Shown here: positions 33,380 to 46,733 of the stretch, piece by piece
How the letters are laid out: each line of letters begins with the position of its first letter
How positions within the stretch are numbered: position 1 is the stretch's first letter
From: Auricularia sp. M13
Lineage: Eukaryota; Basidiomycota; Agaricomycetes; Auriculariales; Auriculariaceae
DNA length: 64,000 bases
Reading direction: 5' to 3'
Assembly: GCA_037042915.1 (NCBI GenBank)
Contig: CM073193.1
Location: 3,782,001-3,846,000 of the forward strand
Notes under the pieces: generated by a model
What the model was told of the DNA's origin: nothing
What the model saw: the letters and a program-made list of their open reading frames with translations, nothing else
The model's database searches: none
Made by a program: the position numbers and the translations under genes

Positions 33380-36300
33380 TCACGACCAGTCGTCTAGCTT
33401 TCTCTGCGCTGAGTCCTGCACCAATGCGTTAGCTTCGAGTTATTGGTTCGAAGGGACAACCACGTACTCGCAGTAGCGGCAGATTATGCACAGTTGCCAC
33501 GTTGACCGCTGTGCGCAAGCGTCGCCTGAACTCAGCTTTCGAAAGAATGTATCGCCATTCACCGGAACAAATGCAGTGTTTCGAGATATTGTCGGAGCGG
33601 ATTTGCTTGCACTTGGAGCAGCGGAGGTCCTGGGTAGTAAAGCTAACCTCGAGCCGCTCGATGATTGAGACGAGCGCAAAGTCGATCTCCTGTTTGTCGA
33701 AGTCGTAGTTGCATACAGCGCATCGCCAATTCGAGCGTTCGCCAGGCGCGGAAGGTAGCAGGTCGACGTCGCGGCAGAAATCCATATCGCGTACATCGGC
33801 GCAACAAGGGCAGATGACCATGGAGAGCGTGAACGGCTCGCACGGGTTGCGGAACACGGCCTCCTCTGCAAACTCGCGCACGCCGACTAGATCAAGCATG
33901 TTGCGCTTCAGGATGCCGATCTCGGTCTTGAACTCCTTGGCAAGCGTAAAGACAGCGCAGACGGACTTGACAAACTCCAGTGCAGGGTTGTGCATCGTCA
34001 AGTGCGACCCGGGAAGCACTGGAAACGCGAAGTCCTCTGGTGCAGCGGACTGCATGAGCGCCTCTTTATGCTCTTCAAGGATGGTGGAGACGTTGCGCAG
34101 CATCTTTCTCGTCAAGCGCGTCGCGATGAAAGTTCGTACCGCCTCCATTTCCTTGTTCTTGCTTGAGTCCTTCGGCCCGGTGGCGTCCTGCGTGAGCGAA
34201 AGGTTGCGCAGTAGCTGGAGTGGCAGCCTGCTCGACTCTGCATGCTCACGCTTGATGCGGTACATGCTGACCATGAAGTAGTTGACGCTATCGTGAAAGA
34301 CTCGCTGCACAGCGGGCGGCAGAAAGTGCTTGATGTTCCATTCCATCGTAACTGTGAGCGACTTTTGTGGTGGCTCGACCTCGTGAGGGTTCTGACACAC
34401 AACGGCAGCTTGATTTGCGTTGTCCATGTAGACGAGGTAATCGTAGTATCGGTCGGTTTGCAGATAAATGTGCTTGAATAGTTCATGCGATGTGACGGCG
34501 CCGGTGATGTACGTTGCATATGCGTAGGCAGTCCCTGGTGGCTTCGACGTTACGAGAAGAATGCTGCCGAAGTTGGCTGCCACGACGTTCGAACCGAGTC
34601 GCTTGAATTCGGCCAGCATCTGCATAAATGTTTTGTGCATCAAGCCATGCACAAAGCGCATGAGCCCTGGATCGTGCATCTGCGCGGCGATGCTCGACAT
34701 CCAACGCCAAAAATGGCTGACTACGAGGTCCGCTGGACCATCTTCGTCCCGAGCTTTGTCAAGGAGCCATGCGCGTACCATGCTCTTGATCACGGCAAAC
34801 GTCAATGGGGAGACTGCTGCGTCGCCAAGCGTCGTCGCGGCTTGCGCTGTGCCGCTCATGTGATCGTTCAGCGTGTGTAGAGTTGAGTCAAAAGCCGTAG
34901 AACCACCCGCACCCTCCATCTCGTTGACAAGAGACGACTGCAGCACAGAGTTGATAGCCAAGTTGCGGACCTGGACGGATAGACAAACGTTGTCGTAGCA
35001 GCCAGGTACGACGAGTTGCGGGTTAAGAATCTCCTCGGTAGTCTTGATATCGTCTTCAATACCACCCAGGTCGGGGCGCGAGCCAGATGACCACCAGAGT
35101 ACCATGTCTTCCTTCAACAATCGCCTGGCAAAGTCGACGTCGGCGAAGAATAGCGCGCGGTCGCTCTCGACGTTGCCAATCGGGACGTTGTAGTATGTCG
35201 CCTGTTCGACTAGGCTATGTAGCCACGGTCCGACTGCCAGATAGCGAGAGCACATGCGCTTCACAACCTCCACGTGCCAGTTCAGCTCTATGGCATGTGT
35301 CGATCGTAACGAGCTCGTCATCATCACGACTGGGAAACGCTCGACCTTTGGGATGGCTGCCTGGTGCCAGCTCAGGCCCTTGGCCGACGAGATAACAAGA
35401 ACTAGAGACTCTTTTTCCAGAAGACCGAGGTCACGCGAAACGGCTTTCTGCGCGGCGCTTTCGGTCTTGTGGTACGACACATCGAACTCGAAATGTTCGG
35501 CGTAGTCGATCATTGAGTCCTTGAGTCCTGCTCGCTGGTCGACCTCCCGACGAGCCTTGGCATATGTCTCTTGAAGGCGGGCAAGCGGCTGCCTTCGTGT
35601 CGCAGGGTCTACCACGTGAAGACGCGCACGACCTCGTGGAGTGAAGAGCGCAAAAACGTTGACCGCGGATGAACCGGACGATGCGTGATAAAGGAACAGG
35701 TATTTGAAGTTGCCGGCTTGAAGATACCTTGGTCGACCAACTGAAGGGGGAGCGTGTTCTAGCCCAGTCAAGTCGACGCCATCGTCGCGCGCCTTATTGA
35801 GAGTCAGATAGCTCGAACCCGCTGGCGAGCAAGAATTTCCAAGGCGCAAAATGGCGCGAATGACGTGGGGGACCTATTCGTGTTCAGCGAGGAATGGACA
35901 TGGAATATAAAGAAACAAACCTCGAGCTCGTAGACACCATCAACGTTCGTATTATTGGTCAGGTCGGCGAAGTGTGTTTCGCTGCCCAGATAGACGTCCT
36001 CAGGCACGGTCACCTTCCACAAACTACCTGACGGCCGGTTGCGGGGAAGGGTGCGAGCGACTTGTTCGGCAAGGTATCCGGCATCGAAGAAGTTGTCGTG
36101 CGGTGCGCGTTTCAGGTTGATATAGAATTCGCGTGGTATGCGCAATGTGATTGAAACAAGCTCTGATCCAGTGGAGAGCCAAAGCGCAAACCGACCAGGC
36201 AGACGACTTGGTCGAATCTGAACGATGTCCCAAGCTGTGTACGAGCGAATACGCGAGCCGCGAAACATCGAGGGCATGCCAATAACAGCATTATCGCCTG

Positions 36301-39300
36301 CGCGTGCTGCGTGTCGCTCACGCCAAATCGGGCGCATCGCTCGCAGGTAGCCAGGGTAGTCGACTTTGGGGTCTGGGATGATTGGGGGTGGCTTCGGCTT
36401 CGCTGATTTCTTGGTGACCTTTGCGACGGCTGGTTTCTTTGCGGATGTACCGCCCAGTACACCAAGATCTTCCATGTCTACGTCTCCGTCGATCTGCTTG
36501 GTAACAGGCTTGAAAAAGTCTGTTACTTTATGCTGCTGAAACTTGTCGTCCAGTGCTGCGACGCGCTTGAATAGCCAATCGGGATGGCGGATGCGAGGGA
36601 CAGGGTTCGCCACCTTCTGCATGGCGGCAGGGATAGTGATGAGTTTCTGTATGACTGATCCGAGGCGGTCGATGTAGTACTCCCAGTCGAGGATGGAGCG
36701 CAAGTCGAACGTCGACAAAGAGTTGTCCTTCAGCCATCGACGCAAATATGTCCGCTTAACTGCCTCGTCGGCAGAAAATATCGCAACAGGGACGGCCCGT
36801 TCTGTCACAGGTGCGCCGATAGGTTTCGCGGAAATGATGAACTTGCACGCAAGCCCTTTATCCTTGACCATCTGCTCGCCAAGGAACTCTGCGAGGCGCT
36901 TCGCGGTGCTAATGCTCGTTGACTTCTGACCGGCATACTCAGCCAGTGTACGGCTCATGCTCCTGTTTTCGGCGATAAGCTCTACGAGCTCGTCGTCGGT
37001 AAGAGTATCGGCGCGACTGAAGAGGATATCCAGCCACTGGTTGGCGACCTCGGCGACAGCGGCGTAGCACTCCTCCGTCGTCGAGCCAAGTAGAAATTTT
37101 TCGAATATTTGGCTCTGGAAGATCTTGATGAGCTGCAGTTCTCCGCGCCGCTTGACTTCGAAACCCTTGAGTTCGGCCAACGAGCCATCGAAGTTGAATA
37201 CGGCGTAGCGCTTCTTGAGCAACTTGTCCTCCTCCTTGGACGACGGAAGGATCATGGCTTGATATGGGCCATCCAACTCGAAGAAAATCGAGTTCTCGGA
37301 GTGGACTTTATATTCGCCCGTCTCCTTATCGAGGTCGTGGTACTGGTGATTCGTGAATTTGTCGTGAACGAGGTAGTTGAGCATCGTGCAGGGGTACGAA
37401 AACTTGAGAGGTTTTCCGTTGGCGACCTCAAATGTGAAGTCTTCGGGGAAGACATCGGGAAGCATGCACCATATACCATCCGTATCGAGCTCGAGTGGCC
37501 GCCCAATCTGCTCCACGAGCTGACGCGCCATCTGAATGATGTGGGCGCCGGTCAGGCAAGTAATGCCTGCCATTTCCATCGATTGCCAGCGAGCGCCCTT
37601 GCGGTTGACATAGCCATAGAACGAGTTGAGAATGCACTTGTGCGCAAGCTGCAGCGAGTCGTAGAGCACAATCATCTTCTTGGCCTCCTCGACGTCAGCC
37701 ACGCTGCCGTGGCTGGCCGTGAGATTGTCTAGGTTCTTCTTCCACGTCTTGTGCAGGCCTTTGTATTCGTACCGGCGATCGCGGAATGTCCGCACGGTCT
37801 CAACGTAGAATGGGTTTTCCCGCTGGCAGATGATCGCCTCGCGCTCCACGACACGCGTCTCCTTCGTCTTCTTGTACACCTTGCGGGAGTAGTCGCCCAG
37901 GCGTTTGTGCAGCAGTGCCGCCTGCTCCGCCTCGCCCAGCTCGACGAATCGACGTTTAGGGAATCCAGGACGTTTAGGCGGGAACATCTCCTGCGCGAGA
38001 GCATGCCGAATCATGTTGTACTCGTCCCGTTGCGCTGGGTAGTACTCCCCGCGCCACGCCCACGTCATGCGGCGGTCACACGTCTTGCCAGGGCGGTTAT
38101 AGTCGCACACGGCACACGTCGCCTCGTCTACAACCGAGTCCGGCTGCAGGCGATTCGACAACATGATGTTGGGATACATAGCTGCGACATCCAAGTGGTA
38201 GATGCGTGGCTTGTCCATGCGCGCCGGGTTGTCGCGCATCTCCTCGAGCGCGTCCTGGATCTGGCTCTTAACATCTTCGTAGTTCGTAATGTTCGCCATG
38301 TCCATCTTTGACTCTTCGACGATGCAAAACTGGAGTGCTTCGTCTAGTTGGTCGATCAACTGTACCCGGCCCAAGTTAGCGGCATCGTCGATATTGCCTG
38401 TGGGTAACGCACCTCCTGACATGCAGAAGGCACGATCTTGAAATGGGTAGGAATATCTGCGCGGAAGACGCCTGCTTCGAGCGCTTCGACGTGTCCACCA
38501 ACGTACGTTTCCGACGCGAGTAGGTGACCCTCGAATGCGTTGCCGTGAGGATCCTCGTGCTTGTTGGGGAAAATGACACCGGCGCGATACGCCTCCACCT
38601 GCGAGCGCATGAGATGGGGTAGGATGAGGACACACGCAAACCGTACCATTAGCAAAGTCTCACACAGCGTACCACTCCCCTTTCGCAGAACCTCGTCCGG
38701 CCTAAGGGGAATGATGGTGGCCAGCGAGAAGATGAAGGGGTGGACATATTTCATGTAGAGGTAGTACGTTGCCACAGCATCGGATACTGAGTACTGCGCG
38801 AGCGTCTGGGGCTGCTCTAGCGCATATGGAGTCATGAGCTCGGGGTCGAGCTCGATGGGATTGTAGCCAAGCTTGGCCGTAGTCACAGCCTTCAAGCCCT
38901 GCGAACCCTGTGGCAGATACGAGTCTCGCTTGACCCAGCGGAAGCAGTCCATATGCACACAGGTGTTGCTCTTGAACTCGTCCTCGCTATCTTTCGCGAA
39001 TCCCGTCTCCAGCAGCATATCGATGTCATGAATCTTTGCGCGCGCGCAAAGGAACGGAAAATCGAAGAAGTCGCCGTTGAACGTAGCCATGACCGTTGGC
39101 TTCGCCGTCTGTATATGCTGGAAGAAGCGCTTGATAGTTGCTGCTTCATCAGGCTCGTTGAATACGGTAAAGGGCCCTTCGTAGCCCTCCTTCGGAGTGT
39201 ACTCGAAGTCCTCGATATCCTCGCTGATAATATCGCGGTTGGTAATGAGGAAGCCCTGGCCGTCGATCATGTAAGAGATCATCATGACCTGGTCGATCTG

Positions 39301-40477
39301 CTGGTCAGGAAACTTCAGCGGCGCCTTGGTCGTCTCGATATCGTAGGCCATGACCACGGGCTCAGCACGCGATACACGACTCTCGAGTCGCGTTATTGTC
39401 GGCTTGCCGGCCGAGAACGTGATGGTGTACCACAGACCAACCCGAATCTCTGTACGGTTGGAAGTAAGTGCATGCAGACACCCAGAATATCATATACGAA
39501 CCGTTGTCGATTGCAACGCGCAAGAAATATGGCACGTCGAACTCGCGAATGTCGACGATGGACTCGCGTGGGTCCTTGTCCTTGTGGACTTCGCCATCCG
39601 CGCCCCAGGCCTCGGTACGAGCCTCCTGCTCCCACTGAACGCGAAGAGCAGCTTCCGCATTGACCACTTCGGCGTACGCATCCACTGCATTCATCTTTGC
39701 ACTATTGGCAAGGGCTAAAGGCATAATGTCGCGCCTGACAGCAAGCAAGTCGGTGACGTTCTTGAAGCAGAGCTGAAGATAGAGCTTGCGGTGGCCCATG
39801 AGATGGTTTGGCTGTATATCATGTCAGCGGCGTAATGCATGTGCATGGCCGACCGGCGCACGAGTTTGAGATCCTCTTTCTTCTGGCGCACGACGCGCGT
39901 AAGGAGGCCTTCGTACTTTTTCATGAGCCATTCTTCGACAACGGTTTCCGTGCCAGCCTAATTCATTAGTCAGCTCCGAGGACGAGTCGAAGGTTTGGTG
40001 GACTAACCTTGCATGCGATATAGAAATAAGGATCATATTCGAACGTGCATTTGAACATGCCGCCGTCGTCCTCGATAAAGTAGAAGTCGACAGCTGCGCG
40101 ACCTGTTGGCAGATCCGGATCCTTGACGAGAGTCTGCGGGCCGAGAATTCAGACGTAGAATCGATGTACGAGGAAACGGTACGAACAGGCTGCATGTTGA
40201 CCAGCCAACCCTCTTTCTTTGGCCCGTCGTCGAGACGCGAGAATCCAAGTTTGGCATCTATGTCGTCGCGCACGCGTATCTCTTCAAAGCGCTCTTCCTG
40301 ACGCGTACCGTCGTCGCCGCGTTCAAGGGCCGGCGCGTCTTGGCCGCCAGCTGAAGCCGACCCAGACGCTGCGCCGCCACGCCCGCGACCTCGGCCACCA
40401 CGAAAGTTTCCGCGAAAATTGCCTCTGGACGGCATACGGCGCACATTGAGGCCACGGCCTCCGCCTCCGCGTGCCAT
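33380..40477 (-). CDS. POL2: DNA polymerase epsilon catalytic subunit
   Basis: The largest gene in the window, about 2,200 residues, the leading-strand replicative polymerase. The start chosen is the ATG at 40477 ([20 protein letters not shown]), with an RGG-rich N-terminus. The exonuclease domain has [16 protein letters not shown] (Exo I), [16 protein letters not shown] (Exo II) and [14 protein letters not shown] (Exo III). The polymerase domain has [20 protein letters not shown] (motif A), [13 protein letters not shown]-like [16 protein letters not shown] (motif B) and [17 protein letters not shown] (motif C). The C-terminal inactive polymerase half ends with two zinc modules: [15 protein letters not shown] with CAVCNYDF, then [11 protein letters not shown] with CICSGEW. 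A final intron joins LPLLR to [11 protein letters not shown]-stop at 33380. Introns near 38640, 38350 and 35920 keep frame. No lesion seen. Confidence 0.97.
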
Positions 40478-41156
40478 TGACTGCGATGAGGAGCAAGACG
40501 CGCTTTGCAGCGGAGCTTCGGAGCCGGAATCCACGCGGTGAAGGGCGCCGACTCGTCGAACGCATGCTGCTGGTTAGATACGATGCCTGCAGCACCTTTA
40601 ATGGCCACATTTTCGGTTTGATGTACATATGCTGTCCCATCCTGTATGGAGGCAGTCGCGGCTCTGCTAAAACCTTGTGGGCATCGCTGTCCACATCAAA
40701 CCATATGCATGGCCATCGCTATGCCCTTCGGGTCTTATGCGTACGAGGGGTATTCCCAACGTGATGAACAGGATATTGCACCCACAATAGTACATTAATA
40801 GTCAAGGAGACCGAGCTAGTTTGGTAGCTAGTTAACTTGCAGCCATGCATCGAAGGTGCTTTATTGCCGATAGAGGAGAGGAGGGGATATACCAGATCAA
40901 CGAAGCAAGAGAGACCCGCGCTCGGTCAATTGCACTCGCTGACGCGGGAAATGTGTTGAGGCTGACCTATGCAGCTCGTCTGCGAGATTCCATCTCCCAT
41001 TCCTCCACGAAGCCTTCGGACCCTCCAAGCTCGCGCATACGACGAGATGTCGCAGACATGCTGGTTGCGCGGTGTGCCAAAGAGGAGCTGCGCAGTGGTG
41101 CACCGAGGCAGCTCGAGAGAAATAGCCAAGCCACAAGCGCGATACTATTCAGTCGT
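40478..41156. other. POL2 upstream region
   Basis: About 680 bp between the POL2 start and the stop of the putative small tail-anchored protein on the same strand. Short open frames exist on both strands, including 40845-41180 on the plus strand, but none shows recognisable features. Confidence 0.5.
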
Positions 41157-41404
41157 TTAATCGGCCTGCTTGAGTATTAGAGGATAGACCGCGCACAAGA
41201 GGATAGCGACAATGAACAGGAGGGCCTGCATTGATCCAAACTTCGCGTCGTTTTGGAGCATCGTCTTGCGATGTGGCAGAAGGCAACTTGAACATGCAAA
41301 AGCCGATACTCCGACGTCTCCAACGACTGCCGCAGTGCAGCGTTTTCCGCGAGCGCATCCGACAACGACCTGTGTGTTCCGCCCGAGGGGATCAGCAATA
41401 GCAA
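41157..41404 (-). CDS. Possible small tail-anchored protein
   Basis: A minus-strand stretch encodes a short coiled-coil-like run (LSDALAENAALRQSLETSEY, RLLHVQ). In another frame this is followed by KTMLQNDAKFGSMQ and a strongly hydrophobic helix ALLFIVAILLCAVYPLIL, ending KQAD-stop at 41157. The charged-then-hydrophobic C-terminus is that of a tail-anchored membrane protein. No acceptable intron joins the two parts (only about 23 nt separate them), so either a base is missing or one part is chance. No ATG was found for the upstream part, so the left limit given here is only approximate. Family not recognised. Confidence 0.3.
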
Positions 41405-41532
41405 AGAATGTGTCTATAGCTTAGGAGTACACACGACAGCGACGATATAATCAACAACAGACAGACTATAACAACAGCAAAACTGCGACTTGAAAGCGAG
41501 AGAAAAACGCACATCTATCAAACATTACCCCA

Positions 41533-44500
41533 TTACCCGTCGTTCCCGCGAATGCTCCCTTCCGGGCGTATCTGCTGAACTAAATTTTCCCAAAAGAATC
41601 CATCGGCGCCATCGGCGTCAGGGAATGGCGCCGACTTGTCCGCCTCCATGATGAACGGTTGTGACACAAAGGCTGAGAACGGCTCCTGCCCAGCCTGCCA
41701 TTGCGTCAGAACGGGGTCGAGGAACTGCCCAGAGCTGTCGCCGCCCATAGTGTTACACCAGCGGTCAAAGAGTTTTTGTGCGTTGGAGTCATCGTCGATG
41801 GGGCTGCCAGTGTGGTTGCTGCCGATTCCGTCGCTCCCTCTCGTCATTTGGAACGTGGGAGACCGGAGCGAGCCGAAGAAGGGCGGCGAGTTCATCTGCA
41901 TGGTGCCTGTGCTCTGGGAGAGGCCAAGGGCAGCAAATGGTGACGCTGGAATTTGCGAACTGAGCGCATTGCTCGCGGCCATGGATGGCGGGACAGAGCC
42001 CTGGGACTGTTGAAGGCCAAGAAGCAAATCGGCATGTTGCTTGGCTTCAAGAGCAGGATCGATCTGCATGGACGACGAAGCTCCGTCACGGACAGACAAC
42101 GCCTTGTTCTTGAGGAAGCGTATAATCCTGACTTCGCGCCGACTGGTAGGATCGGACTCCTCCGCACTCTCACGATCTGCAAGGAAGGTGTCGAGGATAG
42201 TATGGAGAATTTCGGCTTTGGATGACTGGGGGTCGAGGACGAGCGCAATGCCCGAGATCATGGCCGACTGGAATTCTCTGAGAAACCGGTCAGATGTAAT
42301 GGAGTCACCTTGGAGCAGAACTTGCCTGTAAGCCCAGCCTGTGATGCCTGTGAGTTAATGATGCATTATTGGCTGTCACACACACCCAAGGACGCAATAA
42401 TCTCGCGAGAGACCGACTGCTTAAACGCTTGTCGAAACTGGAAGTCTTTGACGGCGGTCTCGAAACATATCTTCCGCGAGTAGTTGTACCGTTCAGACTC
42501 GAGTCGCCGCAGCACATATGGCCTATGAAGTGCAATTCGGACGAAGAATATCTCTGTCACACTGAGGCTGAGCGTATAGCACTGATGGAGTGCGAGCAAT
42601 ACATACCCGTCAGAATGATGAACCGGTGCACGGGCAAAAAGTCGTGTGTGGCATCAAGTGAAGTGTCGGGCTCCATGGCAAAGTGCGGGGGAAGACTGGC
42701 TGTGAACTTATTGAGCTCCTCATCGAGAGCAACGACTTCATGATAATGGCTGGGTCGTTTCACTTGTTGAAAGTGGTGGACAACCAGACCGACATAGTAT
42801 GCTTTGGTGGCGATCAGCAGCGGGTTCACTAGATAATGATGCGTACGGACACAGCTTATGCCTCAGAATCAGATATGTACTTTGCGTCGGGGTCGTCAAG
42901 GGCAGCTCCTGGCCACCCGTCAGTGTCGGATTAAATAAAGCCTCCTCAATATTGGACGGCTGCATGATCTGTGAGTATTGCAGGACCAGAGACGGAAGCC
43001 GGACCTACAGACTGTGTAGTCGTATACTCGTCTTGTACACAGTATGGACGACCAAGAATTAAAGAATAAGTTCGATCTAGATACGTCAGCGCCGGCCATG
43101 AGAAGCGTTTAGGGCGGCTGTACCTGCGTGATAAAGATACGACCATATTCGTCTATGGTATTCTATTTGAAACGGTGTCATCGTCATCTGTCGGGCACTC
43201 AGCAACTTCAATTAGCATAGGGGAATATGCAACACGGACAGATTTTGCCGGATCCCGATGCAAGCTCAAGGCTTGCGCAGTTTTCACGGCGGCACCTAGC
43301 TGGCTCCAGCATTCCGTGATGCGGCGCTCAAAGATGAGAAACCGAGCGCTCTGCTACCATCAGCAAGCGCGCCCAGAAGCAGACGTTTACCCACAAGCAG
43401 CTGGGCAAGCACCAGTTCGACACAGTCCGTCTGGACAGCTGCCGCAATCAGCATTGAGCGTCGCGCTGAGTGCAAGATAAGCAATATCATTAGGGTGGAC
43501 GCAAGGCATATTGTACCTGACCAGTAATACCGAAGAGACGTCAACTTCCGTTCACGTGCATCTCCAGCTATTCGCTCCGGAGCCAAGCGCACAGCAATGG
43601 CCAGGACGACAAACAGTAAAGGAAGGAAGCGGACGTCCGATGCTTGCACGCGCGGCCACTGCCTGCGTATTGATTCGTATGCAGCCCGAAAATCCGGCTG
43701 AGCCTCGGGCGTCAGCATGAAAGCGCTGGCACGGAGTCACGTAATGGCCGTACCTCGTACAGAGGATAGCGCGTAAAATTTCTGAACAAAAGAGGTAGCA
43801 ATCAGAGCCTCAGAAGGCACGCATGCGTCGAGCACGTGGAACGCACATATAGGTGAAATAGTATTGCACGAGCACATCGCTGAGCTGCTCGGGTGGGAGC
43901 TCCTGTGCAATCTCGGACAACTTATGCGGGCTAACACCACATTCTTCGATTAGGCTGCGAAGGCGGTCGTTCGGGGTGGTGTCCTCCAGGCTGGCAGGCA
44001 TGATTTGGCTGGAGATCTGATCGCAAGGTCAAGCAATGGTCTCGTAGTGGCAGGTGGCACATACTTGGTGGAAGAGCGGGACGGCGGCACTCGGCGCAGG
44101 GGTGGATTCGGGCGCCCATTGCTTGTGCCCGTTCGGAAGGCCGTCGAGAATGCCAGCTATCGTCTCAGGCTTCTCGCCATCCGGCGTCGGGGAGATGGAG
44201 CGGTCGACTGCCGGGGTGACAGGGTCCCCCATGGGAATGTCTGAAGCGTACTGTGGGAGCGCGAGTTCGATGATTTGCTCGAGACGGCTGAGGCGCATAT
44301 GTACGTCTCCTTGGTCCGGCTTTCCGGGCGTGTATGGGATGCACTTGTGTCTGCGCAAAGGTTAGGATATACGGCAAAAAGACGAGAGGATACTCACGGG
44401 ACCTTGCGTGCCACGCACTGAGGCCAGGGTGGTCAGCGGTGCAAAATGACTCGGGCCGGAGATGAACACACATGCGAGCAAGGGAAATTCCTGTCGCACT

Positions 44501-44764
44501 GAGCAGTCGTCAGGACGAGCGTTCGAGCCCGGGGAAGGGCATGCGCACCTTTTGCTTCCTCCTGTGGCACTCACCGCACGAGAAGCTGGTGCGGGGGGCG
44601 GACGATAGGCTCAGTTCGCGGCGTGGCTGGTGTGAGTCATTGCCAGACCTTACTCTCGTCCTTGCCTTCTTCTTCGCCTGGTCCTCGCCATCGTCCACCT
44701 CCACAGCGTGCTTCTTGCGCTTGGACGCCACCGTGGGCGATGCGGATTCTGGCGACGCGGGCAT
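41533..44764 (-). CDS. Zn2Cys6 fungal transcription factor
   Basis: Starts at 44764 with MPASPESASPTVASKRKKHA, a basic nuclear-targeting-like N-terminus. The binuclear zinc cluster is built from three exons: FSCGECHRRKQK, then CDRNFPCS, then CVARKVPHKCIPYTPGK. This gives the six cysteines in normal order. The following short coiled coil (MRLSRLEQIIELALPQYASD) is a typical dimer element. The middle homology (fungal_trans) region includes ERLRSLIEECGVSPHKLSEI-like NDRLRSLIEECGVSPHKLSE, FRAAYESIRRQWPRV, AAVQTDCVELVLAQLLVGKR and RALGFSSLSAASRNAGA. Later come VALDEELNKFTASLPPHFAM and RFIILTGMYC. The C-terminal part is disordered, ending SIRGNDG-stop at 41533. Many short introns. Target genes cannot be told from the sequence. 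Confidence 0.9.
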
Positions 44765-45158
44765 GTCGTGACTATCCGGGTCGAAGTCCGGTTTGCGAGC
44801 TCAGATTGAAATCCTCGCGGCTCGGTCTTATGCGTGCAATCTCCGGATCTCTCACGACTTAATCGTGTTTGCTTCCACGAGCACTGCTGCAGCGACGTTA
44901 GCAATATTAGGATACTGCACTGTCAATGTGATCCATTTCCTGCCAGCAGAAAACAAACGCGAAATGGCAGGTGTTCATAGTCTCAGCTTTGCAGAGCAGG
45001 AACGGAACGCCTTCACACCCTCCGACTCACTTTCACTGATCAGGATTCTCACATGCTCGCACGATTTGTTTTGGTTCCGCAATAAACGGCCGGCAGGCAT
45101 AGCATAGCAAGACATGACGCGCATACACATGAGGGAAAAAGAGAAAGCGCCCTGCCGC

Positions 45159-46180
45159 TTACTCGTCGTCCTCCTCTTCGTCTGCCGCGCCGCCATTCTG
45201 CTTGAACGCCGCAATCTTGGCGTTGATGCGCTCTTGTCTCTGCTCGTGTGTGAGGCGAGTCTGCTTGTACTTGAGCGACTCCGCCTTCCAGTCCTTCGAC
45301 TTGTCCGTAGGCTTGAAGGTCGGGTCTTCGCGGATGGCCGCGTGTGCCTTCTCGTAGATCTCGTTGATGTCCTCCGAGCCGATACCGTCCTCAAGGTAGG
45401 ACGAGAACTGCTTCTTGAAGCTGGGAACATGTCAGAAAAAAAAGCTGGAGGATTGACTGAGGGACACACCGCTCGTCGTCCTCCTCCTCCAAGCTCTCCA
45501 TGTACTCCGCGACATGACCGCCGTAGATGTACTTTTTCAGGACCTCGGCGTCCAGAGACTTGTTCTCCGCATCGTAGCCGGGGAAACGTTTGTCGGAGTG
45601 AGGGATGTAGATGCCACCATCCGACGCGCCCTTGAGCGCACCGAAGACACGAGCACCGGTCGACGTGCGCCGCAGACCGACGTCGAGGAAGGCCTTGAAC
45701 GGCCGAGGTGCGTCCTCGCCGTCGAGAGCCTCGGTGAGGGTGAGAGTGCCATCCGGCTCGGTGACACCCTGGTACTTCTCGTCAAGGCCAAGCTTCTTGA
45801 GCGCGCGGCGGGCAACGAGGAGACCAGTCGCGTAGGCGGCGGCCCAGTTGGTCAGACCGTGGTTGATGCCGTAGCGCGGAAGCTCAGCGGCGCGCGCAGA
45901 CACGAGCACAAAGTCGCCCTGCAGACGGGCGTAGACAATCTGGCAGATGATGTCCTTGTTCGTGATGCGGACGACCAGACGGTACTTCGGCGCGTTGTAC
46001 TTGTTCTTCGCCTGCGTAACAAGACGCTTGCGGGCATAGTCTAGCAGCAGCATGTCAGTACGCTCTGCGCAATATGCTGACACGACACGCACAATCAGTC
46101 TTGCCCTCACGACGGCGACGGTACTTGACCTGGAAGCGCGAGAAGTACGCGTTGTTCTTGACGAGCTTGACGAACGGCAT
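45159..46180 (-). CDS. RPL5: 60S ribosomal protein L5 (uL18)
   Basis: Begins [20 protein letters not shown] at 46180, then RRRREGKTD. An intron (about 46039-46102) leads to [40 protein letters not shown] and [20 protein letters not shown]. It continues [20 protein letters not shown] and [20 protein letters not shown], then [20 protein letters not shown] and [20 protein letters not shown]. The last exon ends [11 protein letters not shown]-stop at 45159. Full-length eukaryotic L5, about 300 residues. It binds 5S rRNA and joins the large subunit as part of the 5S RNP. Frame and splice sites are intact. Confidence 0.98.
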
Positions 46181-46733
46181 CTGTCCGCGCAGCGAGGTCA
46201 GCAAAAAATTCAGTTTATACAAAAACTGCAGGCCGCAGGCAGCATTCTTGCACGAACGAATGCATTGACCACGGCCTGGGCTAGTGTAGCGACACAGAGA
46301 CGCACCTTGAGGAAGGGTGAGGAGCGGCGACGAGCCCCTTGGAATTTTGTTTGAGGAGGGTGGGTGGTGGATACAAAGTTTACTTCCGGCGTTCCGCTGT
46401 ACAACTCGGAGTCCGGCTCGCACTTCCAACTCGAACTCGCCAATTGACACGACTGTACAACATTTTCTTCAGACTGATGCTGAAGAAACGAGATGTTCGT
46501 GGAGAATCCCGGATACCTCGTAGGAATCTTGGACCGTGAGAGATTCGAAAGCCGTCTCAAGTTCTAAGACGCTTCTCTAATAATCGAGTGCCATATATTC
46601 CATAAGTTTCATTGCAAAGAATATTCTGAGGATGCTTCTGTACTGCTCGTTCCATGTAGGATTCGTTGCGGTCGACTGTTGAGGGTTGCAGGCTCCGGTC
46701 GGAGTTCGACGAGCTTCTCCTCGCATCCACGAC
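46181..46733. other. Divergent promoter of RPL5 and the RRM-protein gene
   Basis: About 550 bp between two divergent starts. It likely holds the RPL5 promoter and leader on the left and the RRM-gene promoter on the right. No clear TATA motif; no additional gene recognised. Confidence 0.5.

Noticed and set aside
37109-37732. 207-codon plus-strand open frame
   Set aside because: Antisense to the polymerase domain exon of POL2; no recognisable motif.
40477-40534. Longer N-terminus for POL2 starting at 40534
   Set aside because: The codon there is GTG, not ATG; the first in-frame ATG is at 40477.
40845-41180. 111-codon plus-strand open frame downstream of the POL2 start
   Set aside because: No family motif, and it overlaps the better-patterned minus-strand membrane-anchor frame.
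45514-46044. 176-codon plus-strand open frame
   Set aside because: Antisense to the main RPL5 exon.
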